Below, piece after piece: positions 15,111 to 15,248 of a stretch of DNA of 15,248 bases. This stretch comes from Planctomycetaceae bacterium (GTDB taxonomy: Bacteria; Planctomycetota; Planctomycetia; Pirellulales; UBA1268), in assembly GCA_003488325.1 (NCBI GenBank), contig DNLZ01000048.1, positions 7,100 through 22,347 of the forward strand, given 5' to 3'. Under the pieces are notes generated by a model. It was not told where the DNA came from. It saw only the letters and a list, made by a program, of their open reading frames with translations, and ran no database searches. Numbering within the stretch: position 1 is the stretch's first letter; each line of letters opens with the position of its first letter. Position numbers and translations under genes: made by a program.

Positions 15111-15150
15111 CGCTCTCAGCGTGCGCAAGCGGCTTGCGTGCCGCACGATG
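15099..15150 (+). repeat. REP-like nested palindrome, copy A
   Basis: The core is a perfect 9-bp stem GCGCACGCT/AGCGTGCGC (15106-15114 and 15118-15126) with a 3-nt loop CTC. It is followed by CGCAAGC-G-GCTTGCG (15124-15138), and the whole is enclosed by CATCGTG (15099-15105) and CACGATG (15144-15150). Such short GC-rich hairpins resemble bacterial REP elements. Confidence 0.7.
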
Positions 15151-15213
15151 CAACAATCTTCGTACGGACCGTGACTCCGAGGTCGTGTGTCAGCTCGTCA
15201 GCCCACCCGCATT

Positions 15214-15236
15214 CGCACGCTGAAAGCGTGCGCCAC
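15214..15236 (-). repeat. REP-like palindrome, copy B (inverted relative to A)
   Basis: The stem is CGCACGCT/AGCGTGCG (15214-15221 and 15225-15232) with loop GAA. The reverse complement of 15214-15236 matches 15103-15125 at 22 of 23 positions. The two copies are therefore in inverted orientation, bounding a 134-bp unit (15103-15236). Confidence 0.7.
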
Positions 15237-15248
15237 GGAGGACAGGCC

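Larger units (their letters stand above)
15017..15248. other. non-coding region after the sugar cluster
   Basis: This 232-nt stretch has no convincing gene. A weak 5-bp hairpin CGGTG/CACCG (15021-15034) follows the dehydrogenase stop, without a T-run. The rest is occupied by direct and inverted repeats listed separately. The base composition is lighter in coding bias than the genes, and short reading frames here run through the palindromes. Confidence 0.6.

Noticed and set aside
15054..15236. CRISPR array
   Set aside because: There are only two direct copies with a 9-bp gap and an inverted pair; there are no regularly spaced repeats with unique spacers and no cas genes.

Overview
The window reads as a chromosomal segment of a high-GC planctomycete, probably from the Pirellulales/Rhodopirellula side of Planctomycetota. 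The main reason is a PSCyt1/DUF1549/DUF1553 cytochrome-type protein next to a DUF1501 protein, a pairing that is abundant in and almost diagnostic of this phylum. Strongly GC-biased third codon positions and long antisense shadow ORFs fit a high-GC genome. All ten genes are on the + strand. No tRNA, rRNA, CRISPR array, transposase or integrase was seen.

Region 1 (1-4299) is a replication/topology block: dnaN (sliding clamp), a DUF721/DciA-family gene whose ATG directly follows the dnaN stop codon, and gyrB with the E. coli-type long C-terminal insert. This matches the widespread dnaN-recF-(DUF721)-gyrB order, but recF is absent. The start of the window (1-243) holds the dnaN leader, with a likely -10 box, a strong Shine-Dalgarno and a 9-bp inverted repeat around a perfect 10-bp palindrome.

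Region 2 (4300-9389) is a planctomycete surface/secretory pair. The first gene is a 1149-residue secreted protein with PSCyt1 (CxxCH), DUF1549 and DUF1553 domains and a concanavalin/LamG-like domain set between two coiled coils. The second is a Tat-signal DUF1501 protein of the alkaline phosphatase/sulfatase-like type.

Region 3 (9402-15016) is a six-gene sugar cluster: a tagaturonate-epimerase (UxaE) family protein, a tagatose-3-epimerase-like TIM barrel, a FucU/RbsD mutarotase, an aldo/keto reductase that strongly recalls plant L-galactose dehydrogenase, a COG3618 sugar-lactone hydrolase, and a Zn-alcohol dehydrogenase that strongly recalls E. coli L-galactonate 5-dehydrogenase (YjjN/LgoD). 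Read together, these give a coherent oxidative route: L-galactose (anomer exchange) -> L-galactonolactone -> L-galactonate -> D-tagaturonate -> D-fructuronate. The downstream mannonate/KDG enzymes, a transporter and a regulator are not in the window. L-fucose through fuconolactone is the main competing reading. The first gene has a promoter placed so that its mRNA would be leaderless or nearly so.

Region 4 (15017-15248) is non-coding. It holds a 24-bp imperfect direct repeat and two inverted copies of a 23-bp REP-like palindrome (22/23 identical), resembling a BIME or a small palindromic mobile element.

All family assignments come from reading motifs by eye and from remembered family members; no searches or alignments were run.
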